DNA of 47,827 bases from Bacteroidales bacterium (lineage in GTDB: Bacteria; Bacteroidota; Bacteroidia; Bacteroidales; VadinHA17): contig JANTGF010000023.1 in assembly GCA_024763075.1 (NCBI GenBank), forward strand, positions 1 to 47,827, in the 5' to 3' direction. The notes beneath the pieces are model-generated. The model was not told where the DNA came from. It saw only the letters and a program-made list of their open reading frames with translations, and made no database searches. A program made the translations under genes and the position numbers. Position 1 is the first letter of the stretch, and each line of letters begins with the position of its first letter. Positions 34,506-42,956 of this stretch are shown here, in pieces.

Positions 34506-35912
34506 ATGAGAAATAAGTTAATAGTTGTATTTATATCAACAATGATGATAGTTTATTTTATCATCGTTTTTTTATATCAGTCCAAATATCCTCAGTTGAA
34601 ATGGGACTGGAATAAGATTGACACGGAAAACCTGAATTTCCCAAAAGATTTCCTCTGGGGAGTGTCCACTGCAGCTCATCAGGTGGAAGGGAATAATACA
34701 AATAATCAGTGGTATGACTGGGAAAATTCCGTTGATGAAAACGGGAAGCCCAGAGTGGAAGGTGGTCAGAAATCCGGACTGGCATGTGATCATTGGAATC
34801 GCTATCCCGAAGACATTCAATTAATGAAACAATTGGGTGTAAAAGCATATCGTTTTTCTGTGGAATGGAGCCGGATTGAACCACTAATGGGCGTTTTTGA
34901 CTCAACAGCGATCAGGCATTACCAGGATGTTTGTGATTCCCTGATTGAAAACGATATAGAACCGGTAGTTACCCTCCATCATTTTACCAATCCCATTTGG
35001 TTTGAAGAAATGGGAGCTTTTGAGAAGAAAGAAAATGTAAAATATTTTGTCGAATTTGTTGAGAGAATATTTCCTGCTTTGCAGAATCGTGTTAATATGT
35101 GGTGCACCATAAATGAACCTGCCGTTTATACCGTGGATGGTTACTTTACAACCATGTCTCCTCCGGGTAAATCGGATCCCGCTTTGGCAGCTGTTGTTCT
35201 CAGGAATCTTCTGGAAGCACATGTTCAGGCATATCATAAAATAAAAAGTTTGCCTGGTGGTGAAAAGGCAAAAATTGGTATCGTAAAAAACATGACACAA
35301 TTTGACCCTTATGATAAATGGAACCCTGCTGACTGGTTTGTGGCAACTACGGTTTATAAGATATTTAATGAATCCATTCTGGGATTCCTGAGAACCGGAG
35401 AGTATAAATTCAGGCTGCCATTTGAAGTAAATATGATTGATCACAATCCCAGGGCAGTAAATACCCTGGATTTTATAGGCCTTAATTATTATTCCCATTA
35501 TTATTACAGATTCACATTTGATCAGGAAAAGATATTTGAGCCTCATTACAAAACCGGGGATATCATGACAGATATGGATTATGCATTTTATCCTGAAGGC
35601 ATTTATCGTGCAGTGCAAGCCTTGTCGAAGTTTGATGTGCCAATATATGTCACAGAGAATGGAATTGCCGATTCGAAAGATGATCGCCGGGCTATATTCA
35701 TAAGCAGATATTTATATGCAATCTCAAAAGCAATTAAGGACGGATATGATGTAAAAGGATATTTTTACTGGTCGCTTCTTGATAATTTTGAGTGGTCCTT
35801 TGGGTATGATAAACAATTTGGTTTATATAGTGTTGACCCACAAACACAGGAAAGAAAACTTAAAAAGGGTGCAAAACAATATCAGAAAATTGTAAAAGAG
35901 TTTTCCAGGTAG
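34506..35912 (+). CDS. GH1 beta-glycosidase
   Basis: The product (468 residues from ATG 34506; a TTG two codons earlier is less likely) is a retaining beta-glucosidase/galactosidase of GH1. Acid/base Glu204 is in CTINEPA and nucleophile Glu384 in VTENGIAD. The barrel begins with FPKDFLWGVSTAAHQVEG, the normal GH1 start, near residue 42. Before it is an unusual hydrophobic segment (about 4-25), which may act as a signal anchor, so the enzyme may face the periplasm. It should cleave oligosaccharides released by GH5. Confidence 0.92.
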   Translation: MRNKLIVVFISTMMIVYFIIVFLYQSKYPQLKWDWNKIDTENLNFPKDFLWGVSTAAHQVEGNNTNNQWYDWENSVDENGKPRVEGGQKSGLACDHWNRYPEDIQLMKQLGVKAYRFSVEWSRIEPLMGVFDSTAIRHYQDVCDSLIENDIEPVVTLHHFTNPIWFEEMGAFEKKENVKYFVEFVERIFPALQNRVNMWCTINEPAVYTVDGYFTTMSPPGKSDPALAAVVLRNLLEAHVQAYHKIKSLPGGEKAKIGIVKNMTQFDPYDKWNPADWFVATTVYKIFNESILGFLRTGEYKFRLPFEVNMIDHNPRAVNTLDFIGLNYYSHYYYRFTFDQEKIFEPHYKTGDIMTDMDYAFYPEGIYRAVQALSKFDVPIYVTENGIADSKDDRRAIFISRYLYAISKAIKDGYDVKGYFYWSLLDNFEWSFGYDKQFGLYSVDPQTQERKLKKGAKQYQKIVKEFSR

Positions 35913-35940
35913 ATAAGCTTTTTGAAAGCTATCAAAAAGG

Positions 35941-37491
35941 ATGGAAATGGATTTGAAAAAGAAATATTTGGTTGCCCATGATGTGGGTACCGGTAGCAAC
36001 AAGGCTGCCTTGATCAGTGCAGATGGACAAATTCTGGCATCAGCAGAGGCTTCATACCCTTTTCAATATCCTCAGCCCGGCTGGGTGGAGCAACTTCCTG
36101 GAGATTACTGGAAAGCAATCGTAGAAACCACAAAAGCATTGATTCACAGTACAGGAACAGATGTTTCTAACATTATCGGTTTGTCCTTTTCAACCCAAGC
36201 CATGGGAATTATCCCGGTGGATAAGACCGGGGAGGTGTTGCATCCGAATATTACCTGGGTGGATGGAAGGGCAGAGGATGAAGCCCGCTGGCTGATGAGG
36301 AGATTTATGGGGAAAGAGGTTTTTAAATCCATTGTGGGAATTACTCTTACAGGAAAAGATGTTATTCCTAAACTGATTTGGCTGAAAAAAAACAGACCCA
36401 GGGTTTACAGGGAAACAGACACATTTCTTGATGTTAACGGTTATTTGAAATTCATGGCCACTGGAAAATGCGTGGCTGAATGGTCGGGAGCATGTTCTTA
36501 TGCCTTTAACCTGAAAAGAAAGGACTGGGAGCGGATCTTTTTCAAAATTGCAGGAATTGATCTCGAAAAGCTTCCTTCATTGGTGAAATCCACGGATAAG
36601 GTGGGAGGATTAACAGCTGAAGCTGCACAACAACTTGGTTTGAAGCAGGGAACTCTGGTATTTGGTGGTTGTGATGATACGCAAAGTGCAGCAGTGGGTA
36701 CCGGATCAACCGGGGAGGGTGAAGCTCATATTTACCTGGGAACTTCGGCCTGGGTGGGTGTAACCACAAGTAAAGTTTATAAGTTTAGGCATGGGGCAGT
36801 TTGTCTTCAAAGTGCTGATCCTGAAAAAAATCTGGTGGTCGGAATTACTGAATCGGCAGGAAACAATCTGGAGTGGTTAATGGACAACTTCTATAAAAAG
36901 GAGAAAGAGAAATTCGGAGATGAATATATTTACAAGCAGATTGAAAAAGAAGCAAGTCAGATTCCTCCCGGATCGGATTATTTGATAATTACGCCATGGT
37001 TGCTGGGCGAAAGGTGTCCGGTAAGTACTACCACCACCAGAGGAACGGTTTTTAACCTGGGACTGGAGCACACCCGCGGACATTTTGTACGTGCACTGGG
37101 GGAGGGAATTGCTTATAATTTGCGATGGATTATTGAAAATTTCGAAAAGGATTTTGGTTTTAAGATATCCTCATTGAGAATTACCGGCGGTGGTTCACAA
37201 AATAATCAGTGGATGCAAAGCTTTGCGGATATCATTAGACATCCGGTTTATACTACCAGTCAACCTAAAATGGCAGGGGCCATTGGAGCTTCCGTATGTG
37301 CTTTTGTTGGTGCAGGAATTTTCCAGGGCTTTGATGAGGTGAAAAAATTTGTTCAGACAGAGAAAACTTTTATTCCGGATAAGGAAAATGAACAAATTTA
37401 TAACGAGTTATTCGCCTCATATAAGCAAATTTATAAAAAGTTAAAAGGGGAGTACAAAAGAATAAATTTGAAACGCTTTAGAACAAAATAG
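35941..37491 (+). CDS. FGGY family carbohydrate kinase
   Basis: The 516-residue cytoplasmic kinase phosphorylates a sugar, ketose or polyol with ATP. It shows the two actin-like ATPase domains: N-terminal HDVGTGSNKAALI and GLSFSTQAMGI, WVDGRAEDEA; then GGCDDTQSAAVGTG with the catalytic Asp, and the FGGY signature region LRITGGGSQNNQWMQSFADI near 400. It is nearest in wording to xylulokinase-type members but the residues seen do not settle the substrate. The next gene starts one base after its stop, and it encodes a class II aldolase, so a ketose-1-phosphate (fuculose- or rhamnulose-like) is the likely product. Confidence 0.88.
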   Translation: MEMDLKKKYLVAHDVGTGSNKAALISADGQILASAEASYPFQYPQPGWVEQLPGDYWKAIVETTKALIHSTGTDVSNIIGLSFSTQAMGIIPVDKTGEVLHPNITWVDGRAEDEARWLMRRFMGKEVFKSIVGITLTGKDVIPKLIWLKKNRPRVYRETDTFLDVNGYLKFMATGKCVAEWSGACSYAFNLKRKDWERIFFKIAGIDLEKLPSLVKSTDKVGGLTAEAAQQLGLKQGTLVFGGCDDTQSAAVGTGSTGEGEAHIYLGTSAWVGVTTSKVYKFRHGAVCLQSADPEKNLVVGITESAGNNLEWLMDNFYKKEKEKFGDEYIYKQIEKEASQIPPGSDYLIITPWLLGERCPVSTTTTRGTVFNLGLEHTRGHFVRALGEGIAYNLRWIIENFEKDFGFKISSLRITGGGSQNNQWMQSFADIIRHPVYTTSQPKMAGAIGASVCAFVGAGIFQGFDEVKKFVQTEKTFIPDKENEQIYNELFASYKQIYKKLKGEYKRINLKRFRTK

Positions 37492-37492
37492 A

Positions 37493-38152
37493 ATGACTGA
37501 AAAAGAAGCCCGCAATCTGATTTGTGAATCAGGAAGGAGACTTGTGGAAAAGGGACTGGTTTCCAGAACCTGGGGGAACATTAGCATCCGTATGGATGAA
37601 AATATTATGCTGATCACTCCGAGTGGAAGAACTTACGAAGATTTAAAGCCGGAAGAGGTAGTACAGGTTTACATTGAAAGCCTGAAATATGAGGGAAGTA
37701 TAAAACCATCATCTGAATTTGTTTTGCATGCTGAAGTTTATAAAAAGCGTAAGAATGTAAATGCGGTCATTCATACCCATCAAATGAATGCCTCTACGCT
37801 TGCTGCTGCACACAGGGAAGTACCCCCCATTTTGGATGATATGGCTCAGATTATTGGACCTTCAGTCAGGGTGGCGGATTATGCTTTACCCGGCACAAAA
37901 AAAATAGTCAGAAAAACAGTGAAAGCGCTGCAGGGCAGGAATGCAGCTTTAATGGCAAACCATGGCGCGGTTTGTGTCGGCAAGGATATGGAAGAGGCTT
38001 TTGTGGTTTGTGAAGTCCTGGAAAAAGCCTGTAAGGCATATATTGAGGCAGAGTTTCTGGGAGGTGCAAAGTCCATCAATAAGTTTGAAGCCCATTTAAT
38101 GCATCAATATTATTTAAGGAAGTATTCAAAAAGAGAAAGGAAGAATAAATAA
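37493..38152 (+). CDS. Class II aldolase, FucA-like (L-fuculose-1-phosphate aldolase family)
   Basis: The 219-residue zinc enzyme splits a ketose-1-phosphate into DHAP and an aldehyde. The zinc/catalytic residues align with those of FucA: Glu75 in SSEFVLH, His94 and His96 in VIHTHQ, and His157 in MANHGAV, each two residues after the E. coli FucA positions 73, 92, 94 and 155. Ser/Gly phosphate-binding residues (GNISIR, TPSGR) are also present. It could alternatively be a ribulose-phosphate epimerase of the same fold. Coupling to the FGGY gene (1-bp gap) supports a kinase-aldolase pathway. Confidence 0.86.
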   Translation: MTEKEARNLICESGRRLVEKGLVSRTWGNISIRMDENIMLITPSGRTYEDLKPEEVVQVYIESLKYEGSIKPSSEFVLHAEVYKKRKNVNAVIHTHQMNASTLAAAHREVPPILDDMAQIIGPSVRVADYALPGTKKIVRKTVKALQGRNAALMANHGAVCVGKDMEEAFVVCEVLEKACKAYIEAEFLGGAKSINKFEAHLMHQYYLRKYSKRERKNK

Positions 38153-38187
38153 AATTATTAATTTTCAGGCACAAATTTTTTTTTGTC

Positions 38188-40182
38188 ATGTTATTAAAGA
38201 ATCGAAATTTTACCTTTTTACTTTTATTGTTTGGGTTGGTGTATTCAGGTTATTCCCAAACGCAAAACAAATTCCTATGGAACTTTGATGAAAACGGTGG
38301 TATTTACTGGGCAGTAAGGGAATCACAGAACCACACTGACCACATAGAGATGAGTGGTTTCCATGTTTCGGTGATCCTGACCTATGGAGTGGAAAACGGG
38401 GGACTGGTGCTAAAGTATCATCTGGTTTTTCCAATGCTCCGGACCATCCCAAATAATACACATGCCAGCCTGGCTTATGATTTTAATAGCAGTGATTTAC
38501 AGGATGTTGTGATTAATTCATCTCCTGTGAAGGAGAATCCTGAAAAGTTCAGCCTGAATGGTTTGCTTTCTGTTAATTCCAAAGCAAATGAGGTCAATGT
38601 CCTGCATGAGATTTATCCTTCTGTGGATAAAGCTGCGGTGATTGAAAAAAGGATATATAAAAATATTTCCGGCAACAACATATCTGTCCACCTACCTGAG
38701 ATAAATAAGATTCATAAAACTCCTGAAAAAAAAGGTGTATATGGTATTTATGTAATAACAGCCAGGTCAGATAAGAATGGAGATTTTACTTTAAAGCCTG
38801 ATGAGACCATTGAGTATTCGATCATTTATTCTGCAAGAAAAGCCTGTGAACCTGCTTTTTACGTTTCTGCTGATTATGAACTTCTGAAAAGAAAAATGTT
38901 TGTTGATGGCATTCATCGTGACCTGGTTTTTGAAAGTCCGAACGATACACTGAACAGGGTATTTAACTTTGCGAAAATCCGTGCAACGGAAAGTATTTAT
39001 GATACCAAAGGAGGTTTAATGCACGGACCTGGAGGTGGAAGTTATTATGCAGCCATCTGGGCAAATGATCAGGCAGAATATGCGAATCCTTTTTTCCCCT
39101 TTCTCGGGAATCTTGCCGGAAATGAATCGGCCATTAATTCCTTTCTCCATTTTGCCAGGTATATGAATCCGGAGTATAAGAGGATACCGAGTTCTATCAT
39201 TGCCGAGGGAGTTGATTTTTGGAATGGTGCCGGAGACCGCGGTGACATGGCTATGATTGCCTATGGTGCCGGAAGATTTGCCCTGGCGTATGGGTACAGA
39301 CAAACTGCTAAAAACTTATGGCCTTTGGTTGAGTGGTCACTTGAATATTGCCGAAGGAAAATTAATAAGGATGGGGTTGTAACAAGCGACAGTGATGAGC
39401 TTGAAGGCCGTTTCCCTGCAGGAAAAGCAAATCTGAATACTTCCTCCCTTTATTATGATGCACTCAATACTGCTGTTTTACTTGGAAAGGAACTGAAAAA
39501 AGATGAGTCTCTGTTGCAGGCATATAAAAAGCAAGCAACTGAGATGAAGCAGGCTATTGAAAATTATTTCGGTGCAAAGATGGATGGTTTTAATACCTAT
39601 CGTTATTACAGGAAGAATACCACTTTGAGGGCCTGGATATGTACACCACTTACAGTAGGTATATATGAAAGGGCCGAAGGGACGATTGATGCTTTATTTT
39701 CACCTCGCTTATGGACAAAAGATGGGTTGGCCACGGAAGAGGGCGATGTCACTTTCTGGGACAGGGCTACACTGTACGGTTTACGTGGTGCTTTTGCTGC
39801 CGGAGAAACGGAAAGGACAATGAAGTTTTTCAATTATTATTCTGCCAGGCGATTACTCGGCGAACATGTTCCTTACCCGGTTGAGGCTTACCCCGAAGGT
39901 GGACAGCAACATTTATCAGCGGAAAGCGCTCTGTATTGCCGGGTGGTGACAGAAGGGATTTTTGGTATCCGGCCGGCCGGTTTATCCACTTTCACGCTAA
40001 CTCCTCAGCTATTCTCAGAATGGGATGAGATGGCCTTGCGGCATATTCGTGCATTTAAGCGGGATTTTGATATCGAAGTGAAACGATCTGGAAAAAACCT
40101 TCAGGTTAAAGTCCTTCAAAATGGCAAAGTCTTTTTCTCTGAAAAAATCAAGGAGGGGGATTCTGTAAAGATAAAGCTTTAA
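38188..40182 (+). CDS. Secreted six-hairpin glycosidase superfamily protein
   Basis: The 664-residue protein has a signal peptide (1-23, SGYSQ), an N-terminal beta domain (about 25-240) and an (alpha/alpha)6 barrel (about 250-600), as in GH63/GH78/GH15-like enzymes. Barrel features are GPGGGSYYAAIWANDQAEY near 282 with a candidate acid Asp, AEGVDFWNGAGDRGD near 345 and YPVEAYPEGGQQHLS near 565. A short beta domain closes the protein (IEVKRSGKNLQVKVL). I cannot assign a family number or substrate; an exo-acting alpha-glycosidase is likely. It follows the aldolase by 35 bp and ends before a terminator-like hairpin. Confidence 0.72.
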   Translation: MLLKNRNFTFLLLLFGLVYSGYSQTQNKFLWNFDENGGIYWAVRESQNHTDHIEMSGFHVSVILTYGVENGGLVLKYHLVFPMLRTIPNNTHASLAYDFNSSDLQDVVINSSPVKENPEKFSLNGLLSVNSKANEVNVLHEIYPSVDKAAVIEKRIYKNISGNNISVHLPEINKIHKTPEKKGVYGIYVITARSDKNGDFTLKPDETIEYSIIYSARKACEPAFYVSADYELLKRKMFVDGIHRDLVFESPNDTLNRVFNFAKIRATESIYDTKGGLMHGPGGGSYYAAIWANDQAEYANPFFPFLGNLAGNESAINSFLHFARYMNPEYKRIPSSIIAEGVDFWNGAGDRGDMAMIAYGAGRFALAYGYRQTAKNLWPLVEWSLEYCRRKINKDGVVTSDSDELEGRFPAGKANLNTSSLYYDALNTAVLLGKELKKDESLLQAYKKQATEMKQAIENYFGAKMDGFNTYRYYRKNTTLRAWICTPLTVGIYERAEGTIDALFSPRLWTKDGLATEEGDVTFWDRATLYGLRGAFAAGETERTMKFFNYYSARRLLGEHVPYPVEAYPEGGQQHLSAESALYCRVVTEGIFGIRPAGLSTFTLTPQLFSEWDEMALRHIRAFKRDFDIEVKRSGKNLQVKVLQNGKVFFSEKIKEGDSVKIKL

Positions 40183-40220
40183 TGATGGCGGATTACATGG
40201 TTTTTGGAACTGATGTGTTT

Positions 40221-40238
40221 AAGCCCTTCAGGCTTTTT
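40221..40238 (+). terminator. Terminator-like hairpin after the six-hairpin gene
   Basis: AAGCC (40221-40225) pairs with GGCTT (40231-40235) around a 5-base loop and runs into T residues. It is also the first hairpin of a repeat element, so it may serve as both. Confidence 0.5.
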
Positions 40239-40301
40239 GTGCATTATGTGTTATTTACCCGGGGCTTTGCCCCAGGTTTTGATGGGACAGGCTTTCAGCC
40301 T
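40221..40301 (+). repeat. Inverted hairpin-triplet repeat, copy A
   Basis: Three hairpins follow one another: AGCC/GGCT with loop CTTCA (from 40222), GGGGC/GCCCC at 40261-40265 and 40269-40273 with outer ACC/GGT, and AGGCT/AGCCT at 40289-40293 and 40297-40301. The series occurs again in opposite orientation about 390 bases further on. The composite is like REP-type intergenic elements. Confidence 0.68.
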
Positions 40302-40692
40302 TTAAAAGTTGTTTTATATCAAGCTTGAATATTTTTGATTGTCTGGGGAATATTTATTTTAGATTATGAGTCACTTGGCAGATATATAATGGAAAAATAT
40401 GTAGTTATAGCAAATCGTTTAATCGACTATATAGAGCTCATCTATAAACTCGGTGTTTGATTCAGAAAGTTCAATATCGAGGTGTTACAATGTTCGGGTT
40501 CGAGGTGCTATACTGAGTGAGCTGAAGTGCCTGCGAAGTATTTAGAACCAAGGAGTTTACTATAGTAAATGGCTGTTTTAATGATGAGTATAACAAAGAA
40601 ATCGGACATTATGGACGAGCACTATATAGGAAGATTTTGCTTGGTATTTTGTTCATGGTCTTTCAGTTTATTGGTTTGTTGAAAAGTTAGGA
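40302..40692. other. Spacer between the two repeat copies, with a possible gene remnant
   Basis: No intact gene is present. On the plus strand, 40526-40690 is a 54-codon open frame without a start codon, reading RTKEFTIVNGCFNDEYNKE and then a hydrophobic end ILLGILFMVFQFIGLLKS. It could be the tail of a decayed gene carried between the repeats; I do not recognise it. Confidence 0.35.
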
Positions 40693-40775
40693 ACAGCCTG
40701 TAAGGCTGTGAGATCAGAACCTGGAACAGCGTCCCAGGTGATTAGTAAGAATATTAATAAAAGCCTGAAGGGCTG
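40693..40775 (-). repeat. Inverted hairpin-triplet repeat, copy B
   Basis: ACAGCCT/AGGCTGT (40693-40699, 40703-40709), ACCTGG/CCAGGT (40719-40724, 40734-40739) and AGCC/GGCT (40762-40765, 40771-40774) repeat the hairpins of copy A in reverse order. On the minus strand the AGCCCTTCAGGCTTTT end is identical in both copies and the spacing of the three hairpins is close. Confidence 0.68.
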
Positions 40776-40849
40776 AGATAGCTAATGTATTGGAAAATAA
40801 TAAGTATTTTTAAAAATTATGAAAATCCAACAATAATAATTTATTCATT

Positions 40850-42118
40850 TTGAAAGAAAATTTTAAAATCTATCCCTATCGCTGGGTTGTACTGGCAGCC
40901 TTTATGTTCATAACATTTGTTATTGAAATCCAGTGGCTGGCACATGCTGCTGTTGCCCGTCCTGCAGGAATATTTTATGAAGGGCAATTTGCTGCCGGTT
41001 CCTTCTTTAATATTGATTTTCTGGCCATGGTGTATATGCTGGTTTACCTGATCATGAGCATTCCGGCTTCCTATGTGATTGATACTTATGGAATAAAACC
41101 CGGACTTGGAATAGGGGCAGTACTTTTGGGGATATCGGGTCTGGTAAAAGGGATTTTTGCCACTGATTTTCAAATTGTCCTGGTTGCCCAGATAGGTCTG
41201 GCAGTTGCCCAGCCCTTTATTCTAAACGCTGTTACGGCAGTTTCTGTCAGGTGGTTTCCTTTGAAAGAAAGAGGCCTGGCGGCAGGCTTGTCGGTACTGG
41301 CTCAATACCTGGGGATCATTGTCGCCATGCTTGTTACACCCCTGATGATAGGCACAGAACCGGATCTGGCAGGTTATGGCCAGGGGTTCGAGAGAATGTT
41401 GATGATATATGGGGTTCTTTCTCTGGTTGCAGCACTTGTGTCGTTGATTTTTATAAAAGAATATCCTCCGAGTGCTCCATCAGAAGAGGAGTATGTCAGG
41501 CATAACTTTTTTGAGGGAATCCGCTATATTTTCCGTCAACGGGATATGCTTATAACCCTTGCATTGTTCACGGTTGGACTGGGAATATTTAATGCTATTA
41601 GTTCCATGACCGATGCCATTGCGGCCAATATTGGTGTAAAAGATTCGGATGGGCTAATTGGTGGACTGATGCTTATTGGCGGGGTGATTGGCGCATTGAT
41701 AATCCCCGTTTTGTCAGACAAACAACAAAAGCGGAAAAAATTCCTTGTAATGTGTATGATCGGAGCGGTTCCGGGTATCCTGGGTCTAACTTTTGCCGGA
41801 TTTATTTCTGAAGATCCTCAAACGGGTTATATGATCGCTTTGGTTTCATCTTTTATACTTGGATTCTTTATAATGAGTGCCGGTCCCATTGGTTTTCAGT
41901 ATGCAGCTGAAGTAAGTGCTCCTGCTCCCGAATCTACCTCGCAGGGGCTGCTTTTACTGGTTGGCCAGGTGAGTGGATTAGTATTTGTGGCCGGAATGAG
42001 TATAGACCGGAATGCTTATCTGAATCAGTTTATGATCCTTTTTAGTGTTTTGTCTTTTCTAATTATTGTTGGTGTTCTACTTTTGAAAGAGTCTCCAATG
42101 ATGAAAACCGATAATTGA
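40850..42118 (+). CDS. MFS transporter
   Basis: The 422-residue inner-membrane protein has 12 predicted transmembrane helices in two halves, with the major-facilitator loop between helices 2 and 3 (ASYVIDTYGIKPGLGIG) and its neighbour WFPLKERGLAAG in helix 4-5. The second half starts near ITLALFTVGLGIF. The start appears to be TTG at 40850, because no in-frame ATG occurs before the first helix; an upstream ATG (40820) closes after five codons. Position at the end of the locus suggests import of the released sugar, but the FLVCR-like wording leaves other substrates open. Confidence 0.85.
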   Translation: MKENFKIYPYRWVVLAAFMFITFVIEIQWLAHAAVARPAGIFYEGQFAAGSFFNIDFLAMVYMLVYLIMSIPASYVIDTYGIKPGLGIGAVLLGISGLVKGIFATDFQIVLVAQIGLAVAQPFILNAVTAVSVRWFPLKERGLAAGLSVLAQYLGIIVAMLVTPLMIGTEPDLAGYGQGFERMLMIYGVLSLVAALVSLIFIKEYPPSAPSEEEYVRHNFFEGIRYIFRQRDMLITLALFTVGLGIFNAISSMTDAIAANIGVKDSDGLIGGLMLIGGVIGALIIPVLSDKQQKRKKFLVMCMIGAVPGILGLTFAGFISEDPQTGYMIALVSSFILGFFIMSAGPIGFQYAAEVSAPAPESTSQGLLLLVGQVSGLVFVAGMSIDRNAYLNQFMILFSVLSFLIIVGVLLLKESPMMKTDN

Positions 42119-42155
42119 CCAGATCCTAATCCATGCGTATCCGGACAAAACAGAA

Positions 42156-42842
42156 TCAATGGAAGCTTAATCCCAGTCTGAATTCCATCCGGTTGAATTC
42201 GGTATATATTTTTGTTTCTTCGCCAAAGTAATCAATTAAAGTACTTTCCAGTTTCTGGTAGCGGTAACCAAAATAAAAATAAAAGCCAGCCCGGCTGCTA
42301 ATCGAAAAAACCATCCCTCCACCTGCTCCGGCATAGATACCACCTTTTTCGTGGTAATCCTGACGGTTTGAAAGTGGTATTGCATATCCAATCTTAGCCC
42401 CGATCCAGGGCTTAATACTTCCTCCTGTGAAAAATCCTTTAACATCAAAAAACAGGGGCATGAGCGAAGGATCAAATGTTTCAACCGCTAATCCACCGCC
42501 AATATACAATCCTGACGGATCAAAAAAGCCATGGCTCATAGCAAGGCTGACAGGGGTTGTAGTTATTACATCCTGGCTTCCGGGTAACAGGCCAAGTGAC
42601 ATAAAGCTCATATAATGTACTTTTTGCTTTAGAATTTCATTTTCTTTTGAAACATGTTTTTCAATGACCTGGGTATTTAACAGAGTTGTATCTGACTGAA
42701 TTATTTTGCTGCTTCCCTGGTGATATGCAAAGTAAGTGTAATTTGATTGTGCATCTAAGCCATAAAATCCTGCAAAGAAAATCAAAGTAAATGTTAAGAA
42801 AAATCCAGCTACTTGTTTTTTAAACGAATTTCTTGGTTTCAT
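42156..42842 (-). CDS. Outer-membrane beta-barrel protein, function unknown
   Basis: The 228-residue protein has a basic start and signal peptide (about 1-32, ending GLDAQS) and alternating amphipathic strands with many Gly and aromatic residues (LYIGGGLAVE, KPWIGAKIGYAIP, GIYAGAGGGMVFS, GFYFYFGYRYQ), ending FRLGLSFH. This is the pattern of small eight-stranded barrels. It lacks a recognisable active site. It is convergent with the MFS gene and divergent from the LVIVD lipoprotein. Confidence 0.68.
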   Translation of the reverse strand: MKPRNSFKKQVAGFFLTFTLIFFAGFYGLDAQSNYTYFAYHQGSSKIIQSDTTLLNTQVIEKHVSKENEILKQKVHYMSFMSLGLLPGSQDVITTTPVSLAMSHGFFDPSGLYIGGGLAVETFDPSLMPLFFDVKGFFTGGSIKPWIGAKIGYAIPLSNRQDYHEKGGIYAGAGGGMVFSISSRAGFYFYFGYRYQKLESTLIDYFGEETKIYTEFNRMEFRLGLSFH

Positions 42843-42956
42843 GATAGTTTGGTGTAATTTTTGCTTTAAATTATTATTGAGCTTCTGCCTGGATAATTTT
42901 GTTTGTATTAAAATATATATTTTTCAGCCTTAACAAATTTATAAAAACCTTAAATT

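Noticed and set aside
34902-35618. 238-codon minus-strand open frame
   Set aside because: Antisense of the well-supported GH1 gene; its translation is low-complexity and has no family pattern.
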